Shown one piece after another: positions 34,772 to 47,277 of a stretch of DNA of 64,000 bases (the first letter of the stretch is position 1; every line of letters begins with the position of its first letter). This stretch comes from Mesobacillus subterraneus (GTDB lineage Bacteria > Bacillota > Bacilli > Bacillales > Cytobacillaceae). Under the pieces are notes generated by a model, which had not been told where the DNA came from, did not search any database, and saw only the letters and a program-made list of their open reading frames with translations. The translations under genes were made by a program, and so were the position numbers. The stretch covers positions 62,001 through 126,000 of the forward strand of contig NZ_JAMBOF010000003.1 in NCBI RefSeq assembly GCF_023715485.1, in the 5' to 3' direction.

Positions 34772-36481
34772 ATGGAAGCTGCCTTGAAGGAAACGAAGGC
34801 TAAAACCAGTGAATTAAGCGGTGCGGACTTGCTGCTTAAAGCTTTGGAGAAGGAAAACGTCGAAGTCATTTTTGGTTATCCAGGAGGTGCTGTCCTTCCG
34901 ATCTATGACAAACTCTATGATTCTAAAATTCTTCACGTCCTGCCAAGGCATGAACAGGGAGGAATCCATGCTGCCGAGGGCTATGCGAGGATCAGCGGCA
35001 AGCCGGGAGTTGTGATTGCCACATCTGGACCGGGAGCGACCAACATTATTACAGGACTTGCGGATGCGATGATGGATTCATTGCCGCTCGTAGTATTCAC
35101 AGGCCAGGTAGCGACAGGGGTAATTGGCACAGATGCCTTCCAGGAAGCTGACATACTCGGAATCACAACTCCTATTACGAAATACAACTATCAAATCCGG
35201 GATACGAAAGATATTCCAAGAGTGATCAAGGAAGCCTTTTATATCGCGACTAGCGGCAGGCCCGGACCGGTAGTGATTGATTTTCCGAAGGATCTGGCAG
35301 CGGCAGTGTCGGAGGAGCCTGCTGAGCAGGATATTTTCCTGCCTGGCTACCAGCCGACCACTGAGCCGAATTTTCTCCAGGTGAGAAAGCTCGCAGAAGC
35401 AGTCAGCAGGGCGAAGCGGCCGGTAATTCTCGCCGGAGCAGGCGTCCTCCACGCCAAAGCGTCGACCTTATTAAAGGAATATGCAGAGCAGCAGAAGCTT
35501 CACATTGTCCACACGCTTCTAGGATTGGGCGGCTTTCCTGCAGGGCATGAACTGTTTCTCGGAATGGCGGGGATGCATGGCTGTTATGCAGCGAATATGG
35601 CGCTCCATCAATGTGACTTATTGATTAATATAGGGGCCAGGTTTGATGACCGGCTGACCGGCAACTTAAAGCATTTTGCTCCAAATGCAACAGTGGCTCA
35701 TATCGATATCGATCCAGCCGAAATCGGAAAAAACGTACCGACTCACATTCCGGTAGTAGGTGATGCAGGTGAAGCGCTGCGGCAATTGATCAGGCAGGTA
35801 GGCAATCCGCCGGAACAAGATGAGTGGAAAGAAACGATAACATCGTGGAAGCGGGATTATCCATATCACTATGAAAATACGGATCTTCTTAAACCGCAAA
35901 AGGTCATGGAGCTTCTTTTTGAAAAAACAGCAGGTGAAGCAATTGTCGTCACCGATGTCGGCCAGCATCAAATGTGGGCTGCACAATATTACCAATTCAA
36001 GACAGCTGACCGCTGGGTTACCTCAGGTGGGCTCGGGACAATGGGCTTTGGGCTCCCGGCAAGCATAGGCGCTCAGTTCGCAGATCCATCAGCTTGTGTA
36101 GTGGCGGTACTTGGGGATGGCGGATTCCAAATGTCCACTCAGGAATTGGCGGTCATAGCAGAATATCAGCTTCCAATCAAAATTGCCATTTTCAATAATA
36201 AGGCGCTCGGGATGGTAAGGCAGTGGCAGGAAATCTTTTATGATGCCCGATATTCCCATAGCAAAAACCCGGTACAGCCATCATTTGTAAAACTGGCAGA
36301 TGCCTATGGCATAAAAGGTTATGAAATCCACACTGAAGCAGAAGCACATGCGATCTTGAACGAGGTGCTGAATGACAATGAGCCAGTGCTGCTCGATTTC
36401 AGGGTCGATGGTGAAGAAAATGTGTATCCGATGATTGCTACAGGTAAAGGAATCCACGAAATGGTGGGAGTGAAGAAATGA
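34772..36481 (+). CDS. ilvB: Acetolactate synthase, large (catalytic) subunit
   Basis: 569 aa thiamine-diphosphate enzyme that condenses pyruvate with pyruvate or 2-oxobutyrate, the first common step to valine, leucine and isoleucine. Seen: the catalytic glutamate region [16 protein letters not shown] (about 55-70), GPGATN, and the ThDP motif [18 protein letters not shown]...N (about 449-480). GGGAGG upstream supports ATG 34772. Its stop overlaps ilvH by 4 nt. Expression depends on the preceding T-box. Confidence 0.96.
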   Translation: MEAALKETKAKTSELSGADLLLKALEKENVEVIFGYPGGAVLPIYDKLYDSKILHVLPRHEQGGIHAAEGYARISGKPGVVIATSGPGATNIITGLADAMMDSLPLVVFTGQVATGVIGTDAFQEADILGITTPITKYNYQIRDTKDIPRVIKEAFYIATSGRPGPVVIDFPKDLAAAVSEEPAEQDIFLPGYQPTTEPNFLQVRKLAEAVSRAKRPVILAGAGVLHAKASTLLKEYAEQQKLHIVHTLLGLGGFPAGHELFLGMAGMHGCYAANMALHQCDLLINIGARFDDRLTGNLKHFAPNATVAHIDIDPAEIGKNVPTHIPVVGDAGEALRQLIRQVGNPPEQDEWKETITSWKRDYPYHYENTDLLKPQKVMELLFEKTAGEAIVVTDVGQHQMWAAQYYQFKTADRWVTSGGLGTMGFGLPASIGAQFADPSACVVAVLGDGGFQMSTQELAVIAEYQLPIKIAIFNNKALGMVRQWQEIFYDARYSHSKNPVQPSFVKLADAYGIKGYEIHTEAEAHAILNEVLNDNEPVLLDFRVDGEENVYPMIATGKGIHEMVGVKK

Positions 36482-36993
36482 AAAGAATCATAACAATGAC
36501 AGTGTTGAATCGGCCGGGAGTATTGAACAGGATTACGAATTTGTTTACAAAAAGGAATTATAATATCGAGAGCATTTCAGTAGGGCTTACCGAGCAAGAG
36601 GGAGTTTCGCGAATGACATGCGTAATCCATGTGGAAAATGACAGGATGGTCGAGCAAATTACAAAACAACTGAACAAACAGATCGATGTCCTCAAGGTTG
36701 CTGATATAAGTGACCAGGCGATTGTCGCCCGTGAACTTGTTCTTGTAAAAGTACCTGTCCTGCCTCATAACCGTTCAGAAATTTACTCGATCATCGAGCC
36801 ATTCCGGGCTTCCGTGATAGATGTAAGCAAGGATAGCATCATTATCCAATTGACAGGTGAAACGGAAAAGATTGAGGCTTTCATCGACTTAATCAAACCT
36901 TATGGGATAAAGGAAATGGCCCGGACTGGAACAACCGCGTTTCCTAGAGGAAACCAGCGTGTCAGCCAGCAAAAAGCATTTTCATTTGTTTGA
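36478..36993 (+). CDS. ilvH: Acetolactate synthase, small (regulatory) subunit
   Basis: 171 aa with an N-terminal ACT domain ([19 protein letters not shown], split over about 4-22) and the C-terminal ALS-SS domain. It activates IlvB and confers feedback inhibition by valine. The start overlaps ilvB (ATGA), so the two subunits are translationally coupled. Confidence 0.95.
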   Translation: MKRIITMTVLNRPGVLNRITNLFTKRNYNIESISVGLTEQEGVSRMTCVIHVENDRMVEQITKQLNKQIDVLKVADISDQAIVARELVLVKVPVLPHNRSEIYSIIEPFRASVIDVSKDSIIIQLTGETEKIEAFIDLIKPYGIKEMARTGTTAFPRGNQRVSQQKAFSFV

Positions 36994-37026
36994 TATAGAT
37001 TCTATTAAAAATAAATTTTCTTTTAG

Positions 37027-39589
<2,563 letters not shown>

Positions 39590-39635
39590 TCTGGATACAA
39601 ACAACAAAACCACTAAAAAATTGGAGGCGAAGGAT

Positions 39636-40748
39636 ATGGAGAAAAGGATCGCAGTCCTGCCAGGCGATGGCGTAGGCAAAGAAGTAAGCAGGGGGGCGGT
39701 CAGCATCCTCCAGGCCGTAGGTGAGCTTTTTGGACATAAATTTCATTTTGCATATGGCGACATTGGCGGAGGAGCAATCGATGAATACGGAACGCCGCTG
39801 CCTCAGCACACATTCGACCTTTGCAAAGAAAGCGACGCGGTCCTTTTAGGGGCCGTGGGAGGTCCAAAATGGGATCGGCTTCCAGGACATCTTCGCCCCG
39901 AAAAAGGTCTGCTGAAAATCAGGAAGGATCTTGGCTTGTATGCTAATGTCCGCCCGGTACAATACTATTCTAGTATTTCAGGCGTTTCCCCTCTTCGTAA
40001 GGAAGTCATTGAAGGTGCAGATATGGTCGTTGTCAGGGAATTGACTGGAGGCTTGTACTTTGGGAAGCCAAGCGAGAGGTCAATGCAAAAAGGGGAGGCT
40101 TCTGTAGTCGATACATTATTCTACCAGAAAAAAGAGATTGAAAGAGTCATCCGCTATGCGTTCGAATTGGCATCTGGCCGAAGGAGCAAAGTGACATCAG
40201 TGGATAAAGCGAATGTTTTGGAATCAAGCCGAATGTGGCGTGAAACGGCAGAGGAAGTAGCAAAGGACTTTCCTGGTGTACATCTTGAGCATATGCTCGT
40301 CGATAATGCGGCGATGCAGCTGATCAAGAATCCGCGCCAGTTTGATGTGGTTGTCACCGAGAATATGTTTGGTGATATTTTAAGCGATGAAGCATCTGTG
40401 CTGACCGGATCACTTGGCATGCTGCCATCTGCGAGCGTAGCGGTTGAAGGGCCATATCTTTATGAACCGATTCACGGGTCAGCTCCTGATATTGCAGGGC
40501 AGAACGCTGCAAATCCAATCGCGATGATCCTTTCGGCAGCAATGATGTTAAGGATGTCCTTCGGTATGGCAGAGGAGGCTGAGGCTGTCGAAAATGCCGT
40601 AAAGCAGGTGCTGGATTCAGGCAGCAGGACTCGTGATATTGCCGACTTTGGTAATGTTACTATCACAACTGAAGCAATGGTAGAGGAGATCAAAGCAGCG
40701 CTTATGGATAACGAAGCAATCCTGAATATCATGAGCGCCTATGCTTAA
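39636..40748 (+). CDS. leuB: 3-Isopropylmalate dehydrogenase
   Basis: 370 aa NAD-dependent oxidative decarboxylase. Signature region NMFGDILSDEASVLTGSLG (about 247-265), substrate-binding arginines in LRKDLGLYANVRP (about 90-102) and VRELTGGLYFG. GGAGG at 39623-39627 is 8 nt before ATG 39636; the TTG at 39621 overlaps that site and is rejected. Confidence 0.95.
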   Translation: MEKRIAVLPGDGVGKEVSRGAVSILQAVGELFGHKFHFAYGDIGGGAIDEYGTPLPQHTFDLCKESDAVLLGAVGGPKWDRLPGHLRPEKGLLKIRKDLGLYANVRPVQYYSSISGVSPLRKEVIEGADMVVVRELTGGLYFGKPSERSMQKGEASVVDTLFYQKKEIERVIRYAFELASGRRSKVTSVDKANVLESSRMWRETAEEVAKDFPGVHLEHMLVDNAAMQLIKNPRQFDVVVTENMFGDILSDEASVLTGSLGMLPSASVAVEGPYLYEPIHGSAPDIAGQNAANPIAMILSAAMMLRMSFGMAEEAEAVENAVKQVLDSGSRTRDIADFGNVTITTEAMVEEIKAALMDNEAILNIMSAYA

Positions 40749-40785
40749 TTAAAACTGGAGATTCAATCAAAGGGGGAGGCTGCTT

Positions 40786-42195
40786 TTGGGAAATACAATC
40801 ATCGAAAAAATTTGGGAAAAACATGTCGTCCATCGGGAGGCCGGAAAGCCTGACCTGGTTTATATCGATCTTCATCTGGTTCATGAGGTGACCTCCCCAC
40901 AGGCATTTTCAGGACTGAGAATGAAAAATCGACCGGTACGGAGGTCGGACCTGACTTTTGCTACCATGGACCATAATGTCCCAACAGTCAACCGAAATCA
41001 GATTGTTGATCCTGTTGCTAAAAACCAGATGGATACATTAAGGAGCAATTGCCTGGAATTTGACATTCCCTTGGCTGATCTGGATAGCCCCGACCAGGGA
41101 ATCGTCCATGTAATTGGTCCTGAGCTTGGTTTGACGAAGCCGGGAATGACGATTGTCTGTGGAGACAGCCATACTTCCACACACGGAGCTTTCGGGTCAT
41201 TGGCCTTCGGGATTGGAACAAGTGAGGTCGAGCATGTCCTTGCAACACAAACTCTTTGGCAGGCAAAACCGAAAACGTTGAAGGTGGAGGTTTCTGGCTC
41301 GCTCGGCCCAGGAGTGAGTGCAAAGGATGTCATCCTGTATATCATCAGCAAGCATGGAGTCAAATTCGGAACAGGGTACGTAATCGAATTTTGCGGAGAT
41401 GTCATCAAGAATATGTCGATGGAGGAAAGGATGACGATCTGCAATATGTCGATAGAAGGGGGAGCTAAGGCGTCAATTGTTGCCCCGGATGATAAAACGT
41501 TTACTTACTTGAATGGAAGGAAATATGTTCCCGAAGGTGATGACTTCCTGGATAACATCCTTGAATGGAAGCAGCTTGAATCTGACGATGATGCTGAGTA
41601 CGACAATGCGATCGAGATTGATGGAAACGAAATCGCCCCGATGGTGAGCTGGGGTACGAACCCATCGATGACAGCACCAGTTAATAGCAGGGTGCCGTAT
41701 TTATCCGAATGCGACACTGAGGCAGAAAGGAAAGCGGTCCAGAGAGCATTTGAATATATGGGACTAGAAGAAGGACAGCAAATTACAGATATCAATGTGA
41801 CAAAGGTTTTCATCGGCTCATGTACGAATTCAAGGCTCGAGGACCTCCGGGCAGCCGCAGAAGTCATCAGGGGCAAAAAGGCAGCAGCGGGAGTCCAGGC
41901 AATTGTTGTACCTGGTTCCCAAAATGTCAAAAAAATGGCTGAAGAGGAAGGGCTCGCCCAAATTTTTATGGAAGCGGGATTTGAGTGGAGAGAATCGGGC
42001 TGCAGCATGTGCCTGAGCATGAACGCTGACATTGTAAATCCAGAGGAGCACTGTGCATCCACCTCGAACCGGAACTTTGAAGGAAGACAGGGAGCTGGAG
42101 CGAGGACGCATCTCGTCAGCCCGCAAATGGCAGCCGCGGCTGCATTGCATGGACATTTCGTTGATGTCAGAAATCTAGCTGCAGTGGAAGTTTAG
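40786..42195 (+). CDS. leuC: 3-Isopropylmalate dehydratase, large subunit
   Basis: 469 aa aconitase-family subunit. The [4Fe-4S] cysteines are in FIGSCTNSR (about Cys347) and SGCSMC (about Cys407/Cys410). DGDSHTSTHGAFG-type motif (CGDSHTSTHGAFG near 128) and the C-terminal STSNRNFEGRQG are intact. With LeuD it isomerises 2- to 3-isopropylmalate. The start is TTG 40786 with AGGGGGAGG upstream (6 nt). Confidence 0.95.
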   Translation: MGNTIIEKIWEKHVVHREAGKPDLVYIDLHLVHEVTSPQAFSGLRMKNRPVRRSDLTFATMDHNVPTVNRNQIVDPVAKNQMDTLRSNCLEFDIPLADLDSPDQGIVHVIGPELGLTKPGMTIVCGDSHTSTHGAFGSLAFGIGTSEVEHVLATQTLWQAKPKTLKVEVSGSLGPGVSAKDVILYIISKHGVKFGTGYVIEFCGDVIKNMSMEERMTICNMSIEGGAKASIVAPDDKTFTYLNGRKYVPEGDDFLDNILEWKQLESDDDAEYDNAIEIDGNEIAPMVSWGTNPSMTAPVNSRVPYLSECDTEAERKAVQRAFEYMGLEEGQQITDINVTKVFIGSCTNSRLEDLRAAAEVIRGKKAAAGVQAIVVPGSQNVKKMAEEEGLAQIFMEAGFEWRESGCSMCLSMNADIVNPEEHCASTSNRNFEGRQGAGARTHLVSPQMAAAAALHGHFVDVRNLAAVEV

Positions 42196-42226
42196 TTGAT
42201 AGAACCTAAGAGGAAAGGAGCCTGGT

Positions 42227-42832
42227 ATGTCTAGTTTTAAAGAAATGACAGGAAAAGCCGTTGCGATGGATCGGACAAATGTGGATACAGATCAAATCAT
42301 TCCAAAGCAATTTCTTAAACGGATTGAGAAAACGGGTTTTGGACAATACCTGTTTTACGACTGGCGCTTCAAACCCAATGGAGAGCTGAATGAAAATTTT
42401 GAACTTAACCTTCCGGAAAACCATGGTGCATCTATTTTGATTGCCAATGAGAATTTCGGCTGCGGTTCATCACGGGAACACGCTCCGTGGGCATTAATGG
42501 ATTATGGCTTCAAAGTTATTATAGCTCCGTCCTTTGCCGATATATTCCACCAAAACTGCCTGAAGAACGGTGTCCTTCCGATTGTTTTAAAGGAGGACGA
42601 AGTAGCATACTTGCTAAAACAATCACGCAAACAGCCGTATGAACTGACTGTTTCTTTAGAAAATAAGTCAGTACTTGGCTCAGATGGATTCAAAGCAGAA
42701 TTTGACATACATCCCTACTGGTACAATATGCTGCTGAATGGGTGGGATGAAATTGAATTGACGCTGCAATTGGAAGAACGCATAAGAGAATATGAAGCGG
42801 AACATTCAGGTAATAGTACACGAATTTCATAA
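42227..42832 (+). CDS. leuD: 3-Isopropylmalate dehydratase, small subunit
   Basis: 201 aa swivelling-domain partner of LeuC. Diagnostic sequences are TDQIIPKQFLKRI (about 21-33) and ENFGCGSSREHAPWAL (about 75-90). AGGAAAGGAG precedes ATG 42227. Last gene of the ilv-leu unit, followed by a terminator. Confidence 0.96.
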   Translation: MSSFKEMTGKAVAMDRTNVDTDQIIPKQFLKRIEKTGFGQYLFYDWRFKPNGELNENFELNLPENHGASILIANENFGCGSSREHAPWALMDYGFKVIIAPSFADIFHQNCLKNGVLPIVLKEDEVAYLLKQSRKQPYELTVSLENKSVLGSDGFKAEFDIHPYWYNMLLNGWDEIELTLQLEERIREYEAEHSGNSTRIS

Positions 42833-42840
42833 AAAATCGA

Positions 42841-42880
42841 AAGATTCACAAGCCCTGCTTGTGAATCTTTTTGTTTTTTC
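42841..42880 (+). terminator. Terminator of the ilv-leu operon
   Basis: AAAGATTCACAAG stem with CTTGTGAATCTTT, CCCTG loop, then TTGTTTTTT. Confidence 0.93.
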
Positions 42881-42970
42881 GGTGTTTCATGCTACACTTT
42901 TCGAAAAGAACAGGGATTTTACATAAGCGGTATAGAAAAGAATTCAAAAAAATAGTAGGGCGGTATGTAT

Positions 42971-43993
42971 ATGAATAAACGGGATTCAAAAAAGGACAAT
43001 GTGATCCTGTTTCCCGGTCTTGAAAAGCGCTTGTTAGAAAAAGGCCTTGATTACCTAAAACAGAAAAAGTACAGGGATGCCATCCAATATCTCGAGCAGG
43101 CACTAGAGCATGATCCCGAAAATAGCGATATTTATGTTGGACTTGTACTGGCTAATTATGAAGCAGGATACGTCAAGCAGGCAAAACAGATTGCCGCTGA
43201 GATGCTCAAGAGCGGATTGGGTGATTATATTCAGGTAATTGACCTATACCTGATGATCCTTGTCCAGTTAAATGAATACAATGAGATAGTGACTACTATA
43301 GAAGCTCTTCTCGAGGAAAGGGAAATCCCGACTGACAAGCATGAGCATTTTATGAGATTGCTTGATTTCGGCAGGCGGATGCTCGACGGCGAGATGGATG
43401 CGGGGAATGCCGAAGTTTTCGAGAGGGCATCCGAGGAGCAGCTGCTTGGTTTATTCAACTATAAGGATCCAAAAGACCAGATCATGGTTGCAGCAAGGCT
43501 CGCGAAGGAAAATATCCGTCCTTACATAAAAGAAATAACAGAGTATGTTGCTTCTGAGGAAGGCCATCCTTTTCAGAAAACAATGCTGCTCAATATATTG
43601 AAAGAGCAGGAGTACGCTGAGGAAATAGACGTACGCAAATTTGGCTGGGAGAAATCATTCATTCCGGCAAAGCTGCCTGAATTGAAGGATTTCATCGGGA
43701 CGAACGATGTCATTCAATTGCTAAGCAGTCAAATTGAGAGTGAGGATCCTGTATTATTCGAGAATGTACAGAGCCTCATTGAGAGACATTTCTTTTTGAT
43801 TTTTCCATTTGAGCTGCCGAATGGCTCTGCGGAGGCATGGGCTGCAGCCTATCATTTTACGGCCAATCAGTATTATGGATTCGAGGATCCGCTCGAGTCT
43901 TTTGCTGAAATTTACAATAGTACGAATGAAGAAGCTGGCCAGGTCCTGGTTTTTATCCGGACGCTAGAAGAAATTTCTTACCCGATAATGTAG
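42971..43993 (+). CDS. ysoA: TPR-repeat protein (YsoA-like)
   Basis: 340 aa soluble helical protein. At least one clear tetratricopeptide repeat is at about 18-52 (LDYLKQKKYRDAIQYLEQAL, EHDPENSDIYVGL), with degenerate repeats after it. No enzyme motif is seen, so a scaffold or adaptor role is likely. Position between leuD and tig matches B. subtilis ysoA, also a TPR protein. Start placed at ATG 42971 (AGGGCGG 7 nt upstream) rather than ATG 42965 which nearly touches that site. Confidence 0.82.
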   Translation: MNKRDSKKDNVILFPGLEKRLLEKGLDYLKQKKYRDAIQYLEQALEHDPENSDIYVGLVLANYEAGYVKQAKQIAAEMLKSGLGDYIQVIDLYLMILVQLNEYNEIVTTIEALLEEREIPTDKHEHFMRLLDFGRRMLDGEMDAGNAEVFERASEEQLLGLFNYKDPKDQIMVAARLAKENIRPYIKEITEYVASEEGHPFQKTMLLNILKEQEYAEEIDVRKFGWEKSFIPAKLPELKDFIGTNDVIQLLSSQIESEDPVLFENVQSLIERHFFLIFPFELPNGSAEAWAAAYHFTANQYYGFEDPLESFAEIYNSTNEEAGQVLVFIRTLEEISYPIM

Positions 43994-44002
43994 TCCTAGC
44001 TG

Positions 44003-44030
44003 TTGAAACAAAATGAACCTGTGTTATAAT
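44003..44030 (+). promoter_or_regulatory. Sigma-A promoter of tig
   Basis: TTGAAA (44003-44008), 16 nt spacer, TATAAT (44025-44030), with a leader of about 115 nt. Confidence 0.78.
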
Positions 44031-44151
44031 GTAGTGGTTGTATTATGTAAAAATCATTCTATTTTACATTTAATCTGGAATATTGCTTGGTAAACAAGAG
44101 TATTCATCGTCGAATGAAAATGACAATAGATTATTTTTGGAGGGAAACTGT

Positions 44152-45441
44152 ATGTCTGCAAAGGTAGAAAAATTAGAAAAGAACCAAGCGGTTCTAACAA
44201 TCGAAGTTGATGCAGAAAAGGTCAATCAAGGTCTTGACGCTGCATTCAAGAAAGTCGTTACTAAAGTTAACGTACCTGGCTTCCGTAAAGGAAAAATGCC
44301 TCGCCAAATGTTCGAAAAGCGTTTCGGCGTAGAATCTTTATATCAAGATGCAATTGATATCCTTCTTCCAGAAGCATATGCAAATGCAATCGAAGAAACT
44401 GGAATCGAGCCGGTTGACCGCCCAGAAATCGATGTAGAACAAATCGAAAAAGGCAAGAGCCTCATCTTCAAGGCAACTGTTACAGTTAAGCCAGAAGTGA
44501 AGCTTGGCGAGTACAAAGGACTTGAAGTCGAAGCATTCGACACTAACGTAGCTGACGAAGAAGTAGAAAACGAATTAAAAACAATGCAAGAGAAGCAGGC
44601 AGAGCTTGTTGTTAAAGAAGAAGGCACTGCTGAAAATGGTGACACTGTTGTTATCGATTTCGAAGGATTCGTTGATGGCGAAGCTTTCGAAGGCGGAAAA
44701 GCAGAAAACTACTCACTTGAACTTGGAACAGGTTCATTCATTCCTGGTTTCGAAGATCAGCTAGTTGGATCAGCTACTGGCGAAGAAAAAGATGTAGAGG
44801 TTACTTTCCCAGAAGAGTACCACGCTGCTGAACTCGCTGGAAAGCCTGCAACATTCAAAGTGAAACTGCACGAAATCAAAGGAAAAGAACTTCCAGCTCT
44901 AGATGACGAGTTTGCTAAAGATGCTGACGAAGAAGTTGAAACTTTGGATGAACTTAAAGCTAAAATCAAAGATCGTTTAACTCACGATAAAGAGCATCAA
45001 AAAGAACACCACGTTCGTGACACAATCGTGGAAAAAGCGGCTGCTAACGCTGAAATCGAAGTTCCAGATGCAATGGTCGACACTGAAGTTGACCGCATGA
45101 TCAACGAATTCGAACAGCGCCTGCAAATGCAAGGCATGAACCTTGAGCTATACTTCCAGTTCTCTGGTCAAGATGAAGCTGCTCTTCGCGCTCAAATGAA
45201 AGAAGAAGCTGCTACTCGCGTTCGTGTAAACCTAACGCTTGAAGCAATTGCAAAAGCTGAAAACATCGAAGTTACTGATGAAGAAGTGAATGCAGAGCTT
45301 GATAAAATGGCTGAAATGTACAACATGACTGTTGACAACATCAAAGCTGCACTTGGCGGAAGCCTTGAAGGAATCAAAGGCGATCTTCAATTGAAAAAAG
45401 CAGTTGATTTCCTTGTAGAAAACAGCAAAACTGTTGCATAA
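44152..45441 (+). CDS. tig: Trigger factor
   Basis: 429 aa ribosome-bound chaperone. The ribosome-docking signature [19 protein letters not shown] lies near 39-57, the FKBP-type prolyl isomerase domain at about 150-245 ([20 protein letters not shown]) and the helical C-terminal chaperone domain after it. GGAGGGA at 44139-44145 fixes ATG 44152; the ORF extends upstream in frame without a ribosome site. Upstream of clpX, as in many bacteria. Confidence 0.96.
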   Translation: MSAKVEKLEKNQAVLTIEVDAEKVNQGLDAAFKKVVTKVNVPGFRKGKMPRQMFEKRFGVESLYQDAIDILLPEAYANAIEETGIEPVDRPEIDVEQIEKGKSLIFKATVTVKPEVKLGEYKGLEVEAFDTNVADEEVENELKTMQEKQAELVVKEEGTAENGDTVVIDFEGFVDGEAFEGGKAENYSLELGTGSFIPGFEDQLVGSATGEEKDVEVTFPEEYHAAELAGKPATFKVKLHEIKGKELPALDDEFAKDADEEVETLDELKAKIKDRLTHDKEHQKEHHVRDTIVEKAAANAEIEVPDAMVDTEVDRMINEFEQRLQMQGMNLELYFQFSGQDEAALRAQMKEEAATRVRVNLTLEAIAKAENIEVTDEEVNAELDKMAEMYNMTVDNIKAALGGSLEGIKGDLQLKKAVDFLVENSKTVA

Positions 45442-45459
45442 TAGAATCAGGATATATAG

Positions 45460-45492
45460 AAACAAGGCGCGAGTAATCGTGCCTTGTTTTCT
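45460..45492 (+). terminator. Terminator of tig
   Basis: AAACAAGGC-CGA hairpin with TCG-GCCTTGTTTTC. Confidence 0.85.
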
Positions 45493-45595
45493 ACAATAAA
45501 TACATATATACATACATAATTTTTTAGCAATTTCCCATATGCCGATTTAATGGCACGATTTATGGTTAAGATGATTTAGTACATATTTTTTTCAA

Positions 45596-45731
45596 CGATT
45601 CATAAGCACGAAACCGTCCATGTCAAGAGTTATTATTTCCTGTATCTTGGCAAAATGTGATACAATGCAATACATACCTGCTCGAAAGCAGCAGAAAACC
45701 GTTACTTAAATTTTCGTTTGCTTATGAATCG
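45596..45731. repeat. Inverted repeat flanking the clpX promoter
   Basis: CGATTCATAAGC (45596-45607) and GCTTATGAATCG (45720-45731) are exact inverted copies, with further partial pairing (ACGAAA against TTTCGT). Between them lies TGATACAAT (45658-45666), an extended -10 promoter, and a small hairpin CTGCT-CGAA-AGCAG. This arrangement accounts for most of the 330-nt tig-clpX gap. Confidence 0.65.
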
Positions 45732-45773
45732 CAGCTTTATATATCGTTTAGAAGTTCTCAAGGGGTGAAGGCA

Positions 45774-47036
45774 TTGTTCAAATTTAATGATGAAAAAGGG
45801 CAGCTTAAATGTTCTTTCTGCGGCAAGACGCAGGATCAAGTCCGCAAATTAGTAGCAGGGCCAGGCGTCTATATCTGTGATGAGTGTATTGAATTATGCA
45901 CTGAAATCGTTGAAGAAGAATTGGGCACTGAAGAAGAAGTTGAATTTAAAGACGTTCCAAAACCAATGGAAATCCGTGATATCCTTAATGAGTATGTAAT
46001 CGGGCAGGACCAGGCAAAGAAAAACTTGTCTGTAGCCGTTTACAATCACTATAAGCGTATCAACTCAAACAGCAAGATTGATGATGTAGAGCTTTCAAAG
46101 AGTAACATTGCGATGATTGGACCCACTGGAAGCGGTAAAACTTTGCTTGCGCAAACTCTTGCCCGCATCCTGAATGTTCCATTCGCGATTGCTGATGCTA
46201 CGTCACTTACTGAAGCAGGTTATGTTGGTGAAGACGTAGAAAATATCCTTCTCAAGTTGATCCAGTCAGCTGATTATGATGTTGAGAAAGCTGAAAAAGG
46301 AATTATCTATATCGATGAAATCGATAAAATCGCGAGAAAATCCGAAAACCCTTCTATTACTAGAGACGTTTCCGGCGAAGGCGTCCAGCAGGCGCTATTG
46401 AAAATTCTTGAAGGAACGGTTGCCAGCGTTCCGCCGCAGGGTGGAAGAAAGCATCCTCACCAAGAATTCATCCAGATTGATACTACGAATATCCTGTTCA
46501 TTTGCGGTGGAGCATTTGACGGTATCGAGTCCATCATTAAACGCCGTCTCGGCCAAAAAGTAATTGGCTTCGGATCCGATAAGAAAGAAGAAGAATTAGA
46601 CAAGAAAGAATTACTGTCTAAAGTGCTTCCAGAAGATTTGTTGAAGTTCGGATTGATTCCGGAATTTATCGGCCGTCTTCCGGTAATCGCCAGCTTGACT
46701 CCGCTTGACGAAGAAGCGTTGGTCGAAATCCTGACGAAGCCGAAAAACGCACTTGTGAAGCAGTATCAAAAGATGCTTGAACTTGATAATGTTGAACTTG
46801 AATTCGAAGACGATGCCCTAGTTGAAATCGCTAAGCGTGCAATCGAGCGCAAGACAGGTGCCCGCGGTCTTCGTTCAATCATCGAAGGCATCATGCTGGA
46901 TGTCATGTTCGATCTTCCTTCACGCGATGATATCGTGAAATGTATCATCACTAAGGAAACAATCGAGAACAACATGCCGCCAAAGCTAGTGCTTGAAGAT
47001 GGTACTGTCCTTAAAGATGAAAGAAACTCTGCATAA
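45774..47036 (+). CDS. clpX: ClpX ATPase subunit of ClpXP protease
   Basis: 420 aa AAA+ unfoldase. The N-terminal zinc-binding domain has CSFCGK and CDEC (Cys13/16 and 35/38 region), Walker A GPTGSGKT (about 116-123), Walker [10 protein letters not shown] (about 178), the RKH-type pore loop ([10 protein letters not shown]) and sensor-2 GARGLRS. The IGFG loop for ClpP contact is present (KVIGFGSDK). The start is TTG 45774, with AAGGGGTG upstream, aligning with the canonical FKFN N-terminus; the 39 extra upstream codons in frame are leader. Confidence 0.95.
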   Translation: MFKFNDEKGQLKCSFCGKTQDQVRKLVAGPGVYICDECIELCTEIVEEELGTEEEVEFKDVPKPMEIRDILNEYVIGQDQAKKNLSVAVYNHYKRINSNSKIDDVELSKSNIAMIGPTGSGKTLLAQTLARILNVPFAIADATSLTEAGYVGEDVENILLKLIQSADYDVEKAEKGIIYIDEIDKIARKSENPSITRDVSGEGVQQALLKILEGTVASVPPQGGRKHPHQEFIQIDTTNILFICGGAFDGIESIIKRRLGQKVIGFGSDKKEEELDKKELLSKVLPEDLLKFGLIPEFIGRLPVIASLTPLDEEALVEILTKPKNALVKQYQKMLELDNVELEFEDDALVEIAKRAIERKTGARGLRSIIEGIMLDVMFDLPSRDDIVKCIITKETIENNMPPKLVLEDGTVLKDERNSA

Positions 47037-47043
47037 TAACAGT

Positions 47044-47075
47044 AAAGTCCGGTGAATTTCACCGGACTTTTTTTG
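47044..47075 (+). terminator. Terminator of clpX
   Basis: AAAGTCCGGTGA stem with TCACCGGACTTT, short loop, T run. Confidence 0.93.
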
Positions 47076-47206
47076 TGTTTCTCACAAAGTGAACAGTAGT
47101 TAGCAACTGAAATCCAGTAGTGTTTAATTATTTTTCTGTTAATGAAAGCATGCCGATATCTAGTCTTAGCTAGAACTATCCAAGGAAAAAATCACTTGAA
47201 AATATT

Positions 47207-47237
47207 GTTTATTCCAACACCGTCGAGGGGATACTAG
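47207..47237 (+). promoter_or_regulatory. Possible sigma-F/sigma-B-type promoter of lonB
   Basis: GTTTAT (47207-47212), 15 nt, GGGATACTA (47228-47236) resembles both the sigma-B and sigma-F patterns. B. subtilis lonB is expressed in the forespore under sigma-F, so this is the favoured reading. Confidence 0.45.
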
Positions 47238-47277
47238 TTTAAAGCGAATAGTATCAACTTATGGGAGGGAATTTATA

